Assembly (NCBI RefSeq): GCF_013416525.1
Contig: NZ_JACCEM010000010.1
Coordinates: forward strand, 140,508 to 204,507
Reading direction: 5' to 3'
Origin: Parapusillimonas granuli
GTDB lineage: Bacteria > Pseudomonadota > Gammaproteobacteria > Burkholderiales > Burkholderiaceae_B
Length of the DNA: 64,000 nucleotides
Part shown: positions 56,258-64,000 of the stretch, piece by piece
Position numbering within the stretch: position 1 is the stretch's first letter
Layout of the letters: each line of letters begins with the position of its first letter
Position numbers and translations under genes: made by a program
The notes under the pieces: model-generated
Database searches by the model: none
What the model saw: the letters and a program-made list of their open reading frames with translations, nothing else
Told to the model about the DNA's origin: nothing

Positions 56258-56683
56258 ATAGTCAATAAGTATGTGCAAGTACCTGCAGCTTCTCAGAACA
56301 ATTACCGATTTCAAGTCTATGTTCGTGAAAAGCTAGATAGCCTGCGTGGGCAATTCGACTTGAAATACTGGCCTTCGTTGAGTGATTTCGTAAGTGAGTT
56401 GGCCTCCGATGCCAATAATGCCGTGACGCAAGCGACAAACCCGATAACGGCCGCCGCCACCTCAGCTGTTCGATCATCTCAGGCGGATTTTTTCAAAGCA
56501 CTATTCGCATCTATCGAGGACCATGGCGCCTCGAACCATGGGCATCTGCCAAGTGGATTCAAGCTCTCTGACAGGACTTATGCCTCACTAGCGAATTGTG
56601 CGTTAGATCTTGGCCCGGACGAGTTGATAGACGATGCCTATGTAAAGCGGTTTCGTCAGCGCGAGCGAAGCAAAGATATTTAG
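56258..56683 (+). pseudogene. 3' fragment of an unrecognised gene
   Basis: An open frame of about 140 codons reads YVQVPAASQNNYRFQVYVRE, then YWPSLSDFVSELASDANNAV, KALFASIEDHGASNHGHLPS and ends KRFRQRERSKDI. It enters from non-coding DNA upstream and has no start codon near the change in composition, so the 5' part is missing. I do not recognise the family. Confidence 0.4.
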
Positions 56684-57191
56684 TGAGCGCCGCAAAAAAG
56701 AGCCGGTATCAAGCCCTTGGTGAAAACTGCCAAGAGGCAGGAAGACTTAACAAGACAGGAAGTTAGCTCTACTTTGGATCGCTTTATGGGGCCGCAGCTG
56801 CGTGGGCTAGGAGCCACATGGGAGTGCCACGGTAGAGGGCTAAGTCGTGCGGCATCGGGGCCGATCAGCAGCAAACGGCGAGCTTACCGTACGATCATAG
56901 TCCACTCTGTCACCATCCTCTAAAACGACTAGTAAGCATCGGGCCGCGCGCTCGGGAAATAACCGCCGAATAGAACTGAGCATCGTCAGTCGGCTTCGAT
57001 GCCACGGCGTTTATCGCCTCGCCTTTCTACCGCCTCTGCGATGAAGGCTTCGAACATGTACGAGATCTGTGTCATGACACAGAGCCGCCGAGCGCAAGGG
57101 CCACGTCTGGCGAAGGCTCGGCGGGCTACTCGGACGCAGCATTGACAACCCACCTATCGTTTGCTATCGTTTTGCATCAAACGGTGAAAAT
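56684..57191. other. Region without a convincing gene before the helicase
   Basis: Short frames only. A near-direct repeat TATCGTTTGC / TATCGTTTTGC at about 57155-57175 sits 20-40 bases before the helicase ATG and may be its regulator site. On the opposite strand a 29-codon frame (MTQISYMFEAFIAEAVERRG) around 57000-57080 may be a gene remnant. Confidence 0.35.
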
Positions 57192-59222
57192 ATGACAGAA
57201 TTAGACGGCTGGCTCTCCCTTGAGGAGACGGCGACCTACCTGGGAATGGGCAAAACGGCGCTGTATGCAATGGCGCGCGAGGGCCGGATTCCGGCAAGGA
57301 AGATCGGCAAGAAATGGATCTTCGAGAAAAGTGGGCTCGACCAATGGGTGCGCACCGCTCGCCCTCTTCAGTCCTTCTTTCTCGACGCTGATTTCAAGAT
57401 CGACGGGAACGACCATCTTCGCGATCCGCAACGCGAGGGTTACTTGCGCACCTACGAGTTCTTCCGCGCAGGCAAAAACAAGGCAATCCTCCAGATTCCA
57501 GTAGGTTGCGGCAAGACCGGCTTGGCGTCTTTACTTCCGTTCGGAATTTCGGGAGGCAGGGTCATCGTCATCGCGCCAAACCTCACCATTAAGGATGGCC
57601 TCTACGAGGCGATGGACATCACCAACCGTCAGAAGTGCTTCTGGCGGAAATCTGGCGTATTGAGCGCTGATCAGATGCTGTCCGGACCGCTCGCTTGTAC
57701 GCTCGACAGTGGCAACCTCTCAATCGCGACGAAATCCCATATTGTCATCACGAACGTTCATCAGCTTGCGACCAACGTGGAAAAATGGCTGACCCAGTTC
57801 CCTGATGATTTTTTCGACATGATCATCGTCGATGAAGCTCACCACAGTGCTGCTGCCAGTTGGCAGAAAGTCATTGAGCGCTTCCCCAAAGCCAAGGTTG
57901 TGTTGCTGACGGCAACTCCATTCCGGAGTGATCGCCAGGAACTCGACGGCGAATTGGTGTTCCGGTACCCCTTCCGAAATGCCACTCTGAAAGGGTATAT
58001 CAAGCGCCTTAAGGCGAGCTACGTCGCCCCCTCGACCATTGAGCTTGGCTTCTCCGATGCCGGTGGAAAGACATACACCTTGGAAGAAGTTCTGAAGCTG
58101 AAGGAAGAGGAATGGTTCAGCCGTGGTGTTGCGCTTGCCAGGCTGTGCAACAAGCATATCGTTGACAGTAGCTTACAGAAGCTGGAGGAACTCCGCCAAA
58201 GCGGAACGCAGCATCAGTTGATTGCAGTGGCATGCTCCATTAACCACGCGCGAGAAATCCGGTCGCTTTACCTGGAACGGGGCTTCAATGCCGATGTTAT
58301 CCATAGCAAACAAACGGAGGATGAGCAGGAAGCCATTCTTGCAGCACTGCGCAACGGATCACTCGACTGCATCATCCAGGTGCAGATGCTGGGCGAGGGA
58401 TTCGACCATCCGAAATTGAGCGTAGCGGCGATTTTCCGTCCGTTTCGATCGCTAGCCCCCTACATCCAATTTGTGGGGCGTGTCATGCGAGTCGTGGTTC
58501 AGAACGATCCAGGACATCCTGACAACATCGGCCATATAGTCACTCATCTGGGTATGAACCTCGATGCGCGACTAAAGGAGTTCAAGCAATTCGAGAATGA
58601 TGACCAGGCATTCTGGGATAAGGTCATTGGTGGCGATGAACCTGAGGTGCCGCAGGCAGTGCTCGACGGTACCACGCGGCTCCGCGCAGGCGATCAGGTC
58701 ATTGTCCACGGCGAGGTCGTCGATTCCTTGTGGGAAGAAGACTTCACGTCGGTTGAGGATGAGCAAATCATTGCTGACCTCCGCGAACGTCTAAAGCTTC
58801 TCGGTCTCGACGATAGCAAGGCTGAGGAGATGGTTCGGCTTGCACAGCAATCTCCGGTGCGCAAGAACTCTCCCACTGCACCCTTCATGGTTCAACCGCA
58901 GCGGGAGTGGGAAGAAGCCAGGAAGCGGATGCAAGAACAGGCCAAGCGTTTGGCGAACGTGCTGCTGAATCATGTTGAACTCAAGCAGACCGGCACCGAA
59001 ATGGTCTATAAATACAAAACGTTGAAGCTCGCAGGAAGAAATAACTACGTCTGTGCGCTGATGATGGTGAACAAAGAAATGGAAAAACGCCTCGGAAAAG
59101 AGAGGCAGCAGGCGACAACTGAAGAGTTCCGTTCCGTCCTCGATAATCTGGATGACCTGTTGCAGGTGCTCGTGAGACGCGTGCGTAAGGCGAAGGCTGT
59201 GTATGAAAAAATCGACTCCTAG
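57192..59222 (+). CDS. HTH-fused superfamily 2 helicase
   Basis: 676-residue DEAH-type SF2 helicase with an N-terminal excisionase-like HTH. Residues 1-55 read LSLEETATYLGMGKTALYAM, then GRIPARKIGKKWIFEKSGLD. Helicase motifs: I VGCGKTGLA, II DEAHH, III LTATPF, then VQMLGEGFDHP and VI QFVGRVMRV near residue 430. The C-terminal ~200 residues are helical and charged, with no nuclease motif seen. The architecture is like type III restriction or Gabija-like helicases without the partner. It overlaps the next small gene by 20 bases. A defence role is an inference. Confidence 0.85.
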   Translation: MTELDGWLSLEETATYLGMGKTALYAMAREGRIPARKIGKKWIFEKSGLDQWVRTARPLQSFFLDADFKIDGNDHLRDPQREGYLRTYEFFRAGKNKAILQIPVGCGKTGLASLLPFGISGGRVIVIAPNLTIKDGLYEAMDITNRQKCFWRKSGVLSADQMLSGPLACTLDSGNLSIATKSHIVITNVHQLATNVEKWLTQFPDDFFDMIIVDEAHHSAAASWQKVIERFPKAKVVLLTATPFRSDRQELDGELVFRYPFRNATLKGYIKRLKASYVAPSTIELGFSDAGGKTYTLEEVLKLKEEEWFSRGVALARLCNKHIVDSSLQKLEELRQSGTQHQLIAVACSINHAREIRSLYLERGFNADVIHSKQTEDEQEAILAALRNGSLDCIIQVQMLGEGFDHPKLSVAAIFRPFRSLAPYIQFVGRVMRVVVQNDPGHPDNIGHIVTHLGMNLDARLKEFKQFENDDQAFWDKVIGGDEPEVPQAVLDGTTRLRAGDQVIVHGEVVDSLWEEDFTSVEDEQIIADLRERLKLLGLDDSKAEEMVRLAQQSPVRKNSPTAPFMVQPQREWEEARKRMQEQAKRLANVLLNHVELKQTGTEMVYKYKTLKLAGRNNYVCALMMVNKEMEKRLGKERQQATTEEFRSVLDNLDDLLQVLVRRVRKAKAVYEKIDS

Positions 59223-59454
59223 AGGGCCAACGCCTTCTCTGATTGGTGGGACCAACGGCCGTCCTAAGCGGGCGACCGTTAAACGGCTTAGCCAGTGCTA
59301 CCGCTGCCACTGCGACCTGCCCATGGGAACAAATTGCATCGAAATCCCAAAACTAGGGCAGGCCTATTCAACCGACCGACGAGTATGCGACGAATGCTTC
59401 CAGCTCATTCTGCGCAAAACAGAGGAAGACTTGGCTGAAATCGGGAATCTTTAA
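59203..59454 (+). CDS. Small Cys4 zinc-finger-like protein coupled to the helicase
   Basis: 83-residue protein starting inside the last codons of the helicase. The N-terminal third is basic (KKSTPRGPTPSLIGGTNGRP). Then CYRCHCDLP and a later VCDECFQLIL give two CxxC pairs, a likely zinc knuckle. The 20-base overlap with the helicase gene points to coupled translation and a joint function. No known family recognised. Confidence 0.7.
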   Translation: MKKSTPRGPTPSLIGGTNGRPKRATVKRLSQCYRCHCDLPMGTNCIEIPKLGQAYSTDRRVCDECFQLILRKTEEDLAEIGNL

Positions 59455-59495
59455 GCGGGATATTTATCTACTGCTACCGCACTAAGTCGCTTGTT

Positions 59496-59728
59496 TCAAG
59501 ATGAAATCGACTTTCCCATTCGTCTGAACCCCCGATCTCCCGCCATGAACTCCTCCAGCATGTGCGTGATCAGCGTCGCCGCATCGACCGCCTCTCCGTA
59601 GAGGTTTGCGCATGCAGCGCAGCGTAGCGATCGAGGTCGGCTTTCAAACTGGCCTGGCAAGCTAAGGTCAGTTTGACGTTCTCAGTCTTAGGCAGCGGCC
59701 CCAGCCGCAGCGTCTCAGTCGTGCTCAC
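59496..59728 (-). pseudogene. DUF2274 remnant from the end of a second trb operon
   Basis: From GTG 59728 the frame reads STTETLRLGPLPKTENVKLT, the start of DUF2274, the protein that ends trb operons in Tn4371-type ICEs. A frameshift near 59625-59640 (two extra bases) moves the rest, YGEAVDAATLITHMLEEFMA and GDRGFRRMG, to another frame. The start overlaps the trbI' stop (GTGA), as in intact operons. Confidence 0.8.
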
Positions 59729-59830
59729 CTGGAAGTCCTCTTGTTGAAGAACAGCGGCTGGTATGGCCGCAGCACCAGATCACGGTTGACGATGATGCGC
59801 ACCGGCAAGCCGGGGCGGCTGGTCAGCGCG
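59725..59830 (-). pseudogene. trbI: trbI' remnant (VirB10 C-terminal end)
   Basis: About 35 codons read RPGLPVRIIVNRDLVLRPYQ and end PLFFNKRTSR, the C-terminal end of TrbI. Upstream the frame runs into unrelated or traF-adjacent sequence, so only the tail survives. It precedes DUF2274', the normal order. Confidence 0.75.
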
Positions 59831-60017
59831 CCGGCGAACGCGGCGATGGCCGCAGGCCGGGCGCGTTCGAGGCAAGACGCCTGCCCGTTGGACGGCTGCG
59901 CCGAAGGCAGCGCGCCGTGCGGTGCGAATGCACCGGCACGGCAGGCGCGACGACACGGCAGCAAACGGCGGAACGACATGCCCGATGGCACGCCGGAGCG
60001 CAGCGAATCGGCGGCCA

Positions 60018-60170
60018 TCATGGGCGTGTCTCCAGCCAGATCGGGCGCGCAACGCCGATCACGGCGCATGCGCTAACCGGGCCAAAATACCGGCTGTCGA
60101 ACGGTGCCGGATTGATCACGCTCAACAGGGACAGTTCGCCCAATTCAAAGCGGCGGCAAGGACGGCAGCG
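60018..60170 (-). pseudogene. traF: traF' remnant (C-terminal end)
   Basis: The frame GELSLLSVINPAPFDSRYFG followed by ACAVIGVARPIWLETRP matches the end of TraF at 43375-43962 (GELFLLSATHPASFDSRYFG). The DNA after the stop also resembles that after traF (ATGATGG, GATTC), then jumps to the trbI tail. So an internal deletion removed everything between traF and trbI. Confidence 0.85.
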
Positions 60171-60293
60171 CCCGGCCCATTTCCGGGAGTCGCGAGACCC
60201 CGGACAAGCATGGCTATACTAATGGCTCGGACAGGCGCGCCGATGTATAGGAGGTGGTGAAAATGACCCGTGCCCTAGGATGTTTTGGTAGAA

Positions 60294-60313
60294 TACTGTG
60301 CATATAAACAGTA
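60294..60313. promoter_or_regulatory. LexA (SOS) box upstream of the restriction-modification operon
   Basis: TACTGTGCATATAAACAGTA has CTGT-N8-ACAG at 60296-60311 with matching TA at both outer ends, an almost consensus LexA box of the type used by E. coli and beta-proteobacteria. It ends 22 bases before the methyltransferase ATG. Confidence 0.75.
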
Positions 60314-60335
60314 TTTTTACAACGGGAGAGATGGC

Positions 60336-61547
60336 ATGAAATCGGTGGAGCTATTCGCTGGCGCGGGTGGGCTGGCCATGGGTTGTGAAATCGCGGGCTT
60401 CAACCATCTTGCCGTGGTCGAATGGGACAAATGGGCCTGCGACACCGTGCGCGAAAACCAAAGTCGCGGCTATCCCCTGCTTGCCAACTGGGTGCTGCAC
60501 GAGGGCGATGTGCGCACGTTCGATTGGAGTTCCATCCCTCAAGGCATCGATCTGCTCGCCGGCGGCCCCCCATGCCAGCCCTTTTCCATCGGCGGCAAGC
60601 ACAAGGCCAACGCCGACAACCGCGACATGTTCCCGGCGACGGTCGAGATCATCCGGCAGCTCAAGCCCAAGGCCTTCATCGTCGAGAACGTGAAGGGACT
60701 GACGCGCTCGTCCTTCGCCAACTATTTCAGCTACATCCAGCTCCAACTGGAGTTTCCCGAAGTGCCGCCTCGGAAGGACGAAGACTGGTCCGAACACCTT
60801 GCCCGCCTGCAAAGCGAGAAGACGTCCGGCAAGCGCAAAGGCCGGGGACTCACCTACAACGTGGTGCCCACGCTGGTCAACGCGGCCGATTACGGCGTTC
60901 CCCAAAAGCGCGAACGCGTCTTCATCATTGGGTTTCGGGACGATCTGGGCATCGAATGGTTCTTCCCCAACCCCACCCACAGTTATGACTCGCTGTTGCG
61001 CGATCAATGGATCACCGGCTCATACTGGAAGCGGCACGGCCTGCGCATGCCACCCGTTCCGCAACGACTCGCGAACCGCGTCGCCAAGCTGCGCCAGACA
61101 CCGCTTTTTGACACCATCGCCTGGCGTACCGTCAGGGATGCCATCCATGGGTTGCCCGACCCGCGCTCGCACGCGGCGGCGGCGGTGCCAAACCATGTGT
61201 TTCAGGCGGGCGCGCGCAGCTACCCCGGCCATACCGGCAGCCCGCTCGATCTACCATCCAAGACTCTGAAAGCCGGCGACCACGGCGTGCCCGGTGGCGA
61301 AAATATGATGGTCAATGACGATGGCAGCGTGCGGTACTTCACGGTGCGTGAAAGCGCCCGCATCCAGACTTTCCCCGACGGCTTCCGCTTTCATGGCAGC
61401 TGGACGGAAACCATGCGCCAATTGGGCAACGCTGTGCCGGTTCTGCTCGCGCAGCGCGTGGCCTCCAGCGTGGCGGAACAACTGGCGCTGGCCGAGCTGC
61501 GAACCCTCGGAAAAACACAGAAAAACAATAGAAGGATAAGTGCGTGA
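60336..61547 (+). CDS. DNA (cytosine-5)-methyltransferase, Eco29kI-like
   Basis: C5 methyltransferase of 403 residues that would protect host DNA. ATG 60336 with GGGAG upstream starts MKSVELFAGAGGLAMG (motif I). Motif IV is GGPPCQPFS with the catalytic Cys, VI is IVENVKGL, VIII is PQKRERVFIIG and X is RQLGNAVPVLLA. The target-recognition region lies about residues 215-320. It overlaps the endonuclease gene by four bases. The nearest known system with such a nuclease partner is Eco29kI (CCGCGG); the target here is not proven. Confidence 0.94.
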   Translation: MKSVELFAGAGGLAMGCEIAGFNHLAVVEWDKWACDTVRENQSRGYPLLANWVLHEGDVRTFDWSSIPQGIDLLAGGPPCQPFSIGGKHKANADNRDMFPATVEIIRQLKPKAFIVENVKGLTRSSFANYFSYIQLQLEFPEVPPRKDEDWSEHLARLQSEKTSGKRKGRGLTYNVVPTLVNAADYGVPQKRERVFIIGFRDDLGIEWFFPNPTHSYDSLLRDQWITGSYWKRHGLRMPPVPQRLANRVAKLRQTPLFDTIAWRTVRDAIHGLPDPRSHAAAAVPNHVFQAGARSYPGHTGSPLDLPSKTLKAGDHGVPGGENMMVNDDGSVRYFTVRESARIQTFPDGFRFHGSWTETMRQLGNAVPVLLAQRVASSVAEQLALAELRTLGKTQKNNRRISA

Positions 61548-62194
61548 CGGCCAAGGTCATCCCATTCAACCCGCTGGACAAGAAGAACCTCGGCGCGAGC
61601 GTCGCCGAGGCGCTGCTCACCAAGGAAACGCATCCGCTAGGCGAGGTCGCCCCCTTCGAGGGCGCGGGCATTTACGCCATCTACTACACAGGCGACTTCG
61701 AGGCCTATGAATCCCTGGCGCGATTTAATCGGGACAGTAAATTCCTTTGGCCTATCTACGTCGGCAAGGCGGTGCCGGCCGGCGCCCGCATGGGAGCCAG
61801 CCTGGAGCTGCCCGCCGGCAAGGTGCTGCACAAGCGCCTGAAGGAGCACGCCGACAGCGTCAGGGTCGCCGAAAACCTGGACATCAAGGATTTTCATTGC
61901 CGCTTTCTGGTGGTGGACGATATCTGGATTCCCCTGGGCGAATCGCTCATCATCGCCCGCTTCACTCCCCTCTGGAACTCCCTGATCGACGGCTTCGGCA
62001 ACCACAACCCCGGCAAAGGTCGGCACGCCGGCATGCGGCCGCGCTGGGACGTCCTGCATCCGGGTCGCGCCTGGGCCCAGAACCTGGCCGAGCGCCCCGA
62101 GACCCAGGCCCAGATCGCGCAGGACGCGGACACCTATTTGCGAACACCTCCCGCCTGTCTGTCAGGGCAGTTCATCGAGGCCGAGGGACGGTGA
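61544..62194 (+). CDS. Eco29kI-like GIY-YIG restriction endonuclease
   Basis: 216-residue GIY-YIG nuclease. The motif is GAGIYAIYYTG ... WPIYVGKAVP, followed by KRLKEHADSVRVAENL, GESLIIARFTPLWNSLIDGF and NHNPGKGR. The catalytic Glu lies in GESLI. These match R.Eco29kI and relatives, which cut CCGCGG. It begins with GTG 61544, overlapping the methyltransferase stop, so the nuclease is made after the methylase. Confidence 0.92.
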   Translation: MTAKVIPFNPLDKKNLGASVAEALLTKETHPLGEVAPFEGAGIYAIYYTGDFEAYESLARFNRDSKFLWPIYVGKAVPAGARMGASLELPAGKVLHKRLKEHADSVRVAENLDIKDFHCRFLVVDDIWIPLGESLIIARFTPLWNSLIDGFGNHNPGKGRHAGMRPRWDVLHPGRAWAQNLAERPETQAQIAQDADTYLRTPPACLSGQFIEAEGR

Positions 62195-62246
62195 TGCGAG
62201 ATCATGTCTTTATGGACTCGGCGCCGCGCCGCCGCCCCGATTCCCC

Positions 62247-63008
62247 GTGAGCCACTTCAAGGACTTCGAGTTCGATCTCCCCTCCGCGCTGCTGGAACAG
62301 CTGGTGTCGCTCTTTTCGGAGATGACGCCCGGCGCGCTGAATAACGAAACTGTAGAAGGTGTGCCCGAGGCACAGGGTGTTTATCAGCTATTTTTCCAGG
62401 ATGAGCTGGTCTACGTTGGCAAGACGGATGCCGATGCCGGTTTGAAAAGGCGGCTATTGCGCCACGTGCGCAAAATACGATCGCGCTGCAACCTCACCCC
62501 CGCATCCGTGGCCTTCAAGGCGGTCAGAGTCTATGTATTCACGGCCATGGATCTGGAAAATTTGCTTATCAAGCACTATCGGGAGCATCACCATCGCCTG
62601 TCGTGGAATCTGAGTGGTTTTGGCTCCAACGACCCCGGCCGAAACCGTGATAGATCGCGACTCAAGGACGATCACTTTGACAGTCTTTATCCCATTGACC
62701 TGGAACTGCCGATAACACATCGCTTTGAATCATTTCCAGTCACCGTTGCGAGCTTGCTGAGGTTTATGAAGGATGAGCTCGCCTATACCGTTCGATTCCA
62801 GAATGCGGGAGGCAACTCGCGCAGGCCGCATTCTGATTTAGAGACTTCCGTCATCACGCTCGCCACGACCACCAACACGGTTCGCGAGCTGCTTCGTCAG
62901 GCAAAAATCGCGTTGGGAGCAGACTGGCAAATCACCGTCTTGCCGGGCTATGTCATAGTCTATAAGGAAAGCGCGAGCTACCCTCATGGCGAAGCTATAG
63001 AGGCGTAG
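62247..63008 (+). CDS. Second GIY-YIG nuclease, diverged Eco29kI-like paralogue
   Basis: 253-residue protein starting with GTG 62247. The domain reads GVYQLFFQDELVYVGKTDAD (GVY...YVG), then KRRLLRHVRKI with the catalytic Arg, DLENLLIKHYREHHHRLSWN with the Glu, and GFGSNDPGRNRD, which parallels GFGNHNPGKGR of the first nuclease. The C-terminal 90 residues are unlike it. It lies 52 bases downstream on the same strand, probably in one operon. It may be a partner subunit, a homing-like nuclease, or a second specificity. Confidence 0.85.
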   Translation: MSHFKDFEFDLPSALLEQLVSLFSEMTPGALNNETVEGVPEAQGVYQLFFQDELVYVGKTDADAGLKRRLLRHVRKIRSRCNLTPASVAFKAVRVYVFTAMDLENLLIKHYREHHHRLSWNLSGFGSNDPGRNRDRSRLKDDHFDSLYPIDLELPITHRFESFPVTVASLLRFMKDELAYTVRFQNAGGNSRRPHSDLETSVITLATTTNTVRELLRQAKIALGADWQITVLPGYVIVYKESASYPHGEAIEA

Positions 63009-63201
63009 CCAGAGACGTGCCGGGCGCGCCCAGAAAACAGGTAATCCGCCGTAGCACCGCCTCCAGATCCCGTAGCCCGCACTCCCAGATCACCAACACG
63101 TCCCAACCCATTTCGCGAAGTCTTCGATGATTGGCAGCGTCGCGTTCCTTGTTGCCTTCCAACTTGGCCACCCAAAACTCCTGATTGGACTTTGGCAGCC
63201 T
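62996..63201 (-). pseudogene. vsr: vsr' fragment (very short patch repair endonuclease, C-terminal end)
   Basis: The frame LPKSNQEFWVAKLEGNKERD, then REMGWDVLVIWECGLRDLEA matches the C-terminal half of Vsr. The N-terminal half with the catalytic Asp is missing: homology starts right at a TTGTTCCCT repeat at about 63201. Vsr genes usually accompany C5 methyltransferases and repair T:G mismatches from deaminated 5-methylcytosine. It ends inside the last codons of the second GIY-YIG gene on the other strand. Confidence 0.85.
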
Positions 63202-63473
63202 TGTTCCCTAAACTGTTCCCTGAACACCAACCACTTTTGAAAAGGTTCAATGTTTATGCTGGTTTACATCCCTTTTGGGATGGAGCCCCAGGCCACCATC
63301 CGCCTGTCTCGCACGATCTCACCAAGTCCCATTTTCATCGCAAAATCAAGGACTTGCGTCACAAACCTCTCCCATACTGTCTCATCGGATTCCGCTGAAT
63401 CCCGGGCTTTTTGTTCCCTACGGCAGTACCCTAACCTATCGGCTCAAATCCGAGGAACTATTGGGGGTGGGCT
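63202..63473. other. Integrase upstream region with TGTTCCCT repeats
   Basis: TTGTTCCCTAAACTGTTCCCTGAAC at 63201-63225 holds two copies of TGTTCCCT, and a third lies near 63411. Such repeats near an integrase may be core or arm-type attachment sites. The vsr fragment breaks off exactly at the first copy. No tRNA gene is visible. Confidence 0.45.
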
Positions 63474-63875
63474 ATGAAACTGTCCGCAAAGGCCGTGGAG
63501 ACGGCAAAGCCGCAAGAAAAGGAATACATGCTGCCCGATGGGGGTAAATTGTATCTCCGCGTCCAGCCAAGAGGCTCAAAAAGCTGGTTATTTCTCTACT
63601 ACGATGTCGCTGGCCGCCGCGTCAAACTGACCCTTGGCCCCTACCCCACTATGTCACTGGCTGCCGCCCGCACCGTGGCCGAGCAGCACCGCCTTCATCT
63701 GAGCTTGGGCCAAGACCCTCGGCAGATGAAACGAGAGGCGCGGCACGAAGCGCGGCGCCACGCGCTGGCCACCCTCGAAGTCGTCGGCCGCGAATGGCAC
63801 GCCCATACCGCCAACATCCAGGAGTGGAGCGACAGCTATGGCCAGAAGATCATCCGGCAGCTGGAACTGCATGTT
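63474..63875 (+). pseudogene. int: P4-type tyrosine integrase, 5' part, interrupted
   Basis: MKLSAKAVETAKPQEKEYML, DGGKLYLRVQPRGSKSWLFL, RVKLTLGPYPTMSLAAAR are the DUF4102 arm-binding domain of P4-like integrases, followed by the start of the core-binding domain (ATLEVVGREWHAHTANIQEW, IIRQLELHV). Homology stops at about residue 134, where the family continues FPHIG; here IS-like DNA begins and the frame ends in WDH. The catalytic domain is absent, at least on this side of the insertion. Confidence 0.85.
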
Positions 63876-64000
63876 GTCATCGGTCATCCAATAATCCCCA
63901 GTTGGGATCATTGAAAATTCCCCACCTGCTTTTCGGAGATAAAGCAGATGGATACTCAGATGAATTGGAACCAGCGCATCATGGCAGCTCATGCCAAGCC
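63876..64000 (+). mobile_element. Left end of an insertion-sequence-like element, open at the window edge
   Basis: TGTCATCGGTCATCCAATAATCCCCA follows the broken integrase. Short repeats AATCCCCA and AATTCCCCAC resemble the multiple end repeats of IS21-type elements. A frame starts at ATG 63948 with GGAGA upstream (MDTQMNWNQRIMAAHAKP) and runs off the edge. The family cannot be fixed from 125 bases. Confidence 0.45.

Noticed and set aside
59725..60069. A 114-codon frame spanning the traF'-trbI' scar
   Set aside because: It is a chance fusion of remnants; only the last 35 codons match TrbI.
63202..63473. tRNA gene as an integration site next to int
   Set aside because: No cloverleaf or T-loop sequence found on either strand; only the TGTTCCCT repeats.

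Overview
The window is one end of a mosaic integrative and conjugative element (ICE) of the Tn4371 family in a GC-rich beta-proteobacterium, probably Burkholderiales (Alcaligenaceae-like). The host assignment is an inference from codon usage, GC content and the ICE type. Core ICE genes read leftward: DUF932, parB, radC, DUF736, DUF2958, DUF2285, rdfS-like excisionase, repA, oriV-like iterons, parA, a partition partner, DUF2840, traF, relaxase, then cargo, then traR, eexN, traG, a CopG-like gene and trbBCDE. trbE runs off the left edge.

Region by region: (1) 1-6725, mating-pair and coupling genes trbE-trbB, traG, eexN and the LysR regulator traR. (2) 6918-29014, a cargo island for life without zinc. 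A perfect 22-bp Zur-type palindrome drives a rightward operon with a frameshifted zur, two COG0523 GTPases, a SufE-like gene, folE2, cysS, yidD, a zinc-free L36 (rpmJ2), a gamma carbonic anhydrase, a pyrQ-type dihydroorotase, a fur paralogue and hisI. Two further Zur boxes sit between a leftward uptake operon (TonB receptor, ExbB-like, DUF2149, periplasmic CobN-like protein, ZevA, ZevB, DUF2946, OprC) and a rightward znuA. (3) 29256-31610, a second, decayed copy of the traG/eexN/traR junction holding an inserted Asp/Glu racemase. (4) 31628-40811, a tightly overlapping operon of PLP enzymes and vitamin B6 genes (benE-like transporter, yggS, pdxY, argD, trpB, trpA, glyA), divergent from a MocR/PdxR regulator. 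(5) 40919-55740, ICE maintenance and relaxosome core, with an XRE regulator and a type II Thoeris-like pair (thsB, thsA) inserted. (6) 56258-64000, a patchwork: gene fragments, an HTH-SF2 helicase with a small Cys4 protein, a scar of a second Tn4371-like ICE (traF', trbI', DUF2274'), a LexA box, an Eco29kI-like restriction-modification system with a second GIY-YIG nuclease, a vsr fragment, and a P4-type integrase gene broken by the start of an insertion-sequence-like element.

The cargo shows two replacement kits for essential metabolism. One swaps or duplicates zinc-linked enzymes and adds zinc capture under Zur control. The other duplicates PLP enzymes together with PLP salvage and buffering under a PLP-sensing regulator. 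Around these lie two or three defence modules and traces of at least two ICEs fused by recombination.
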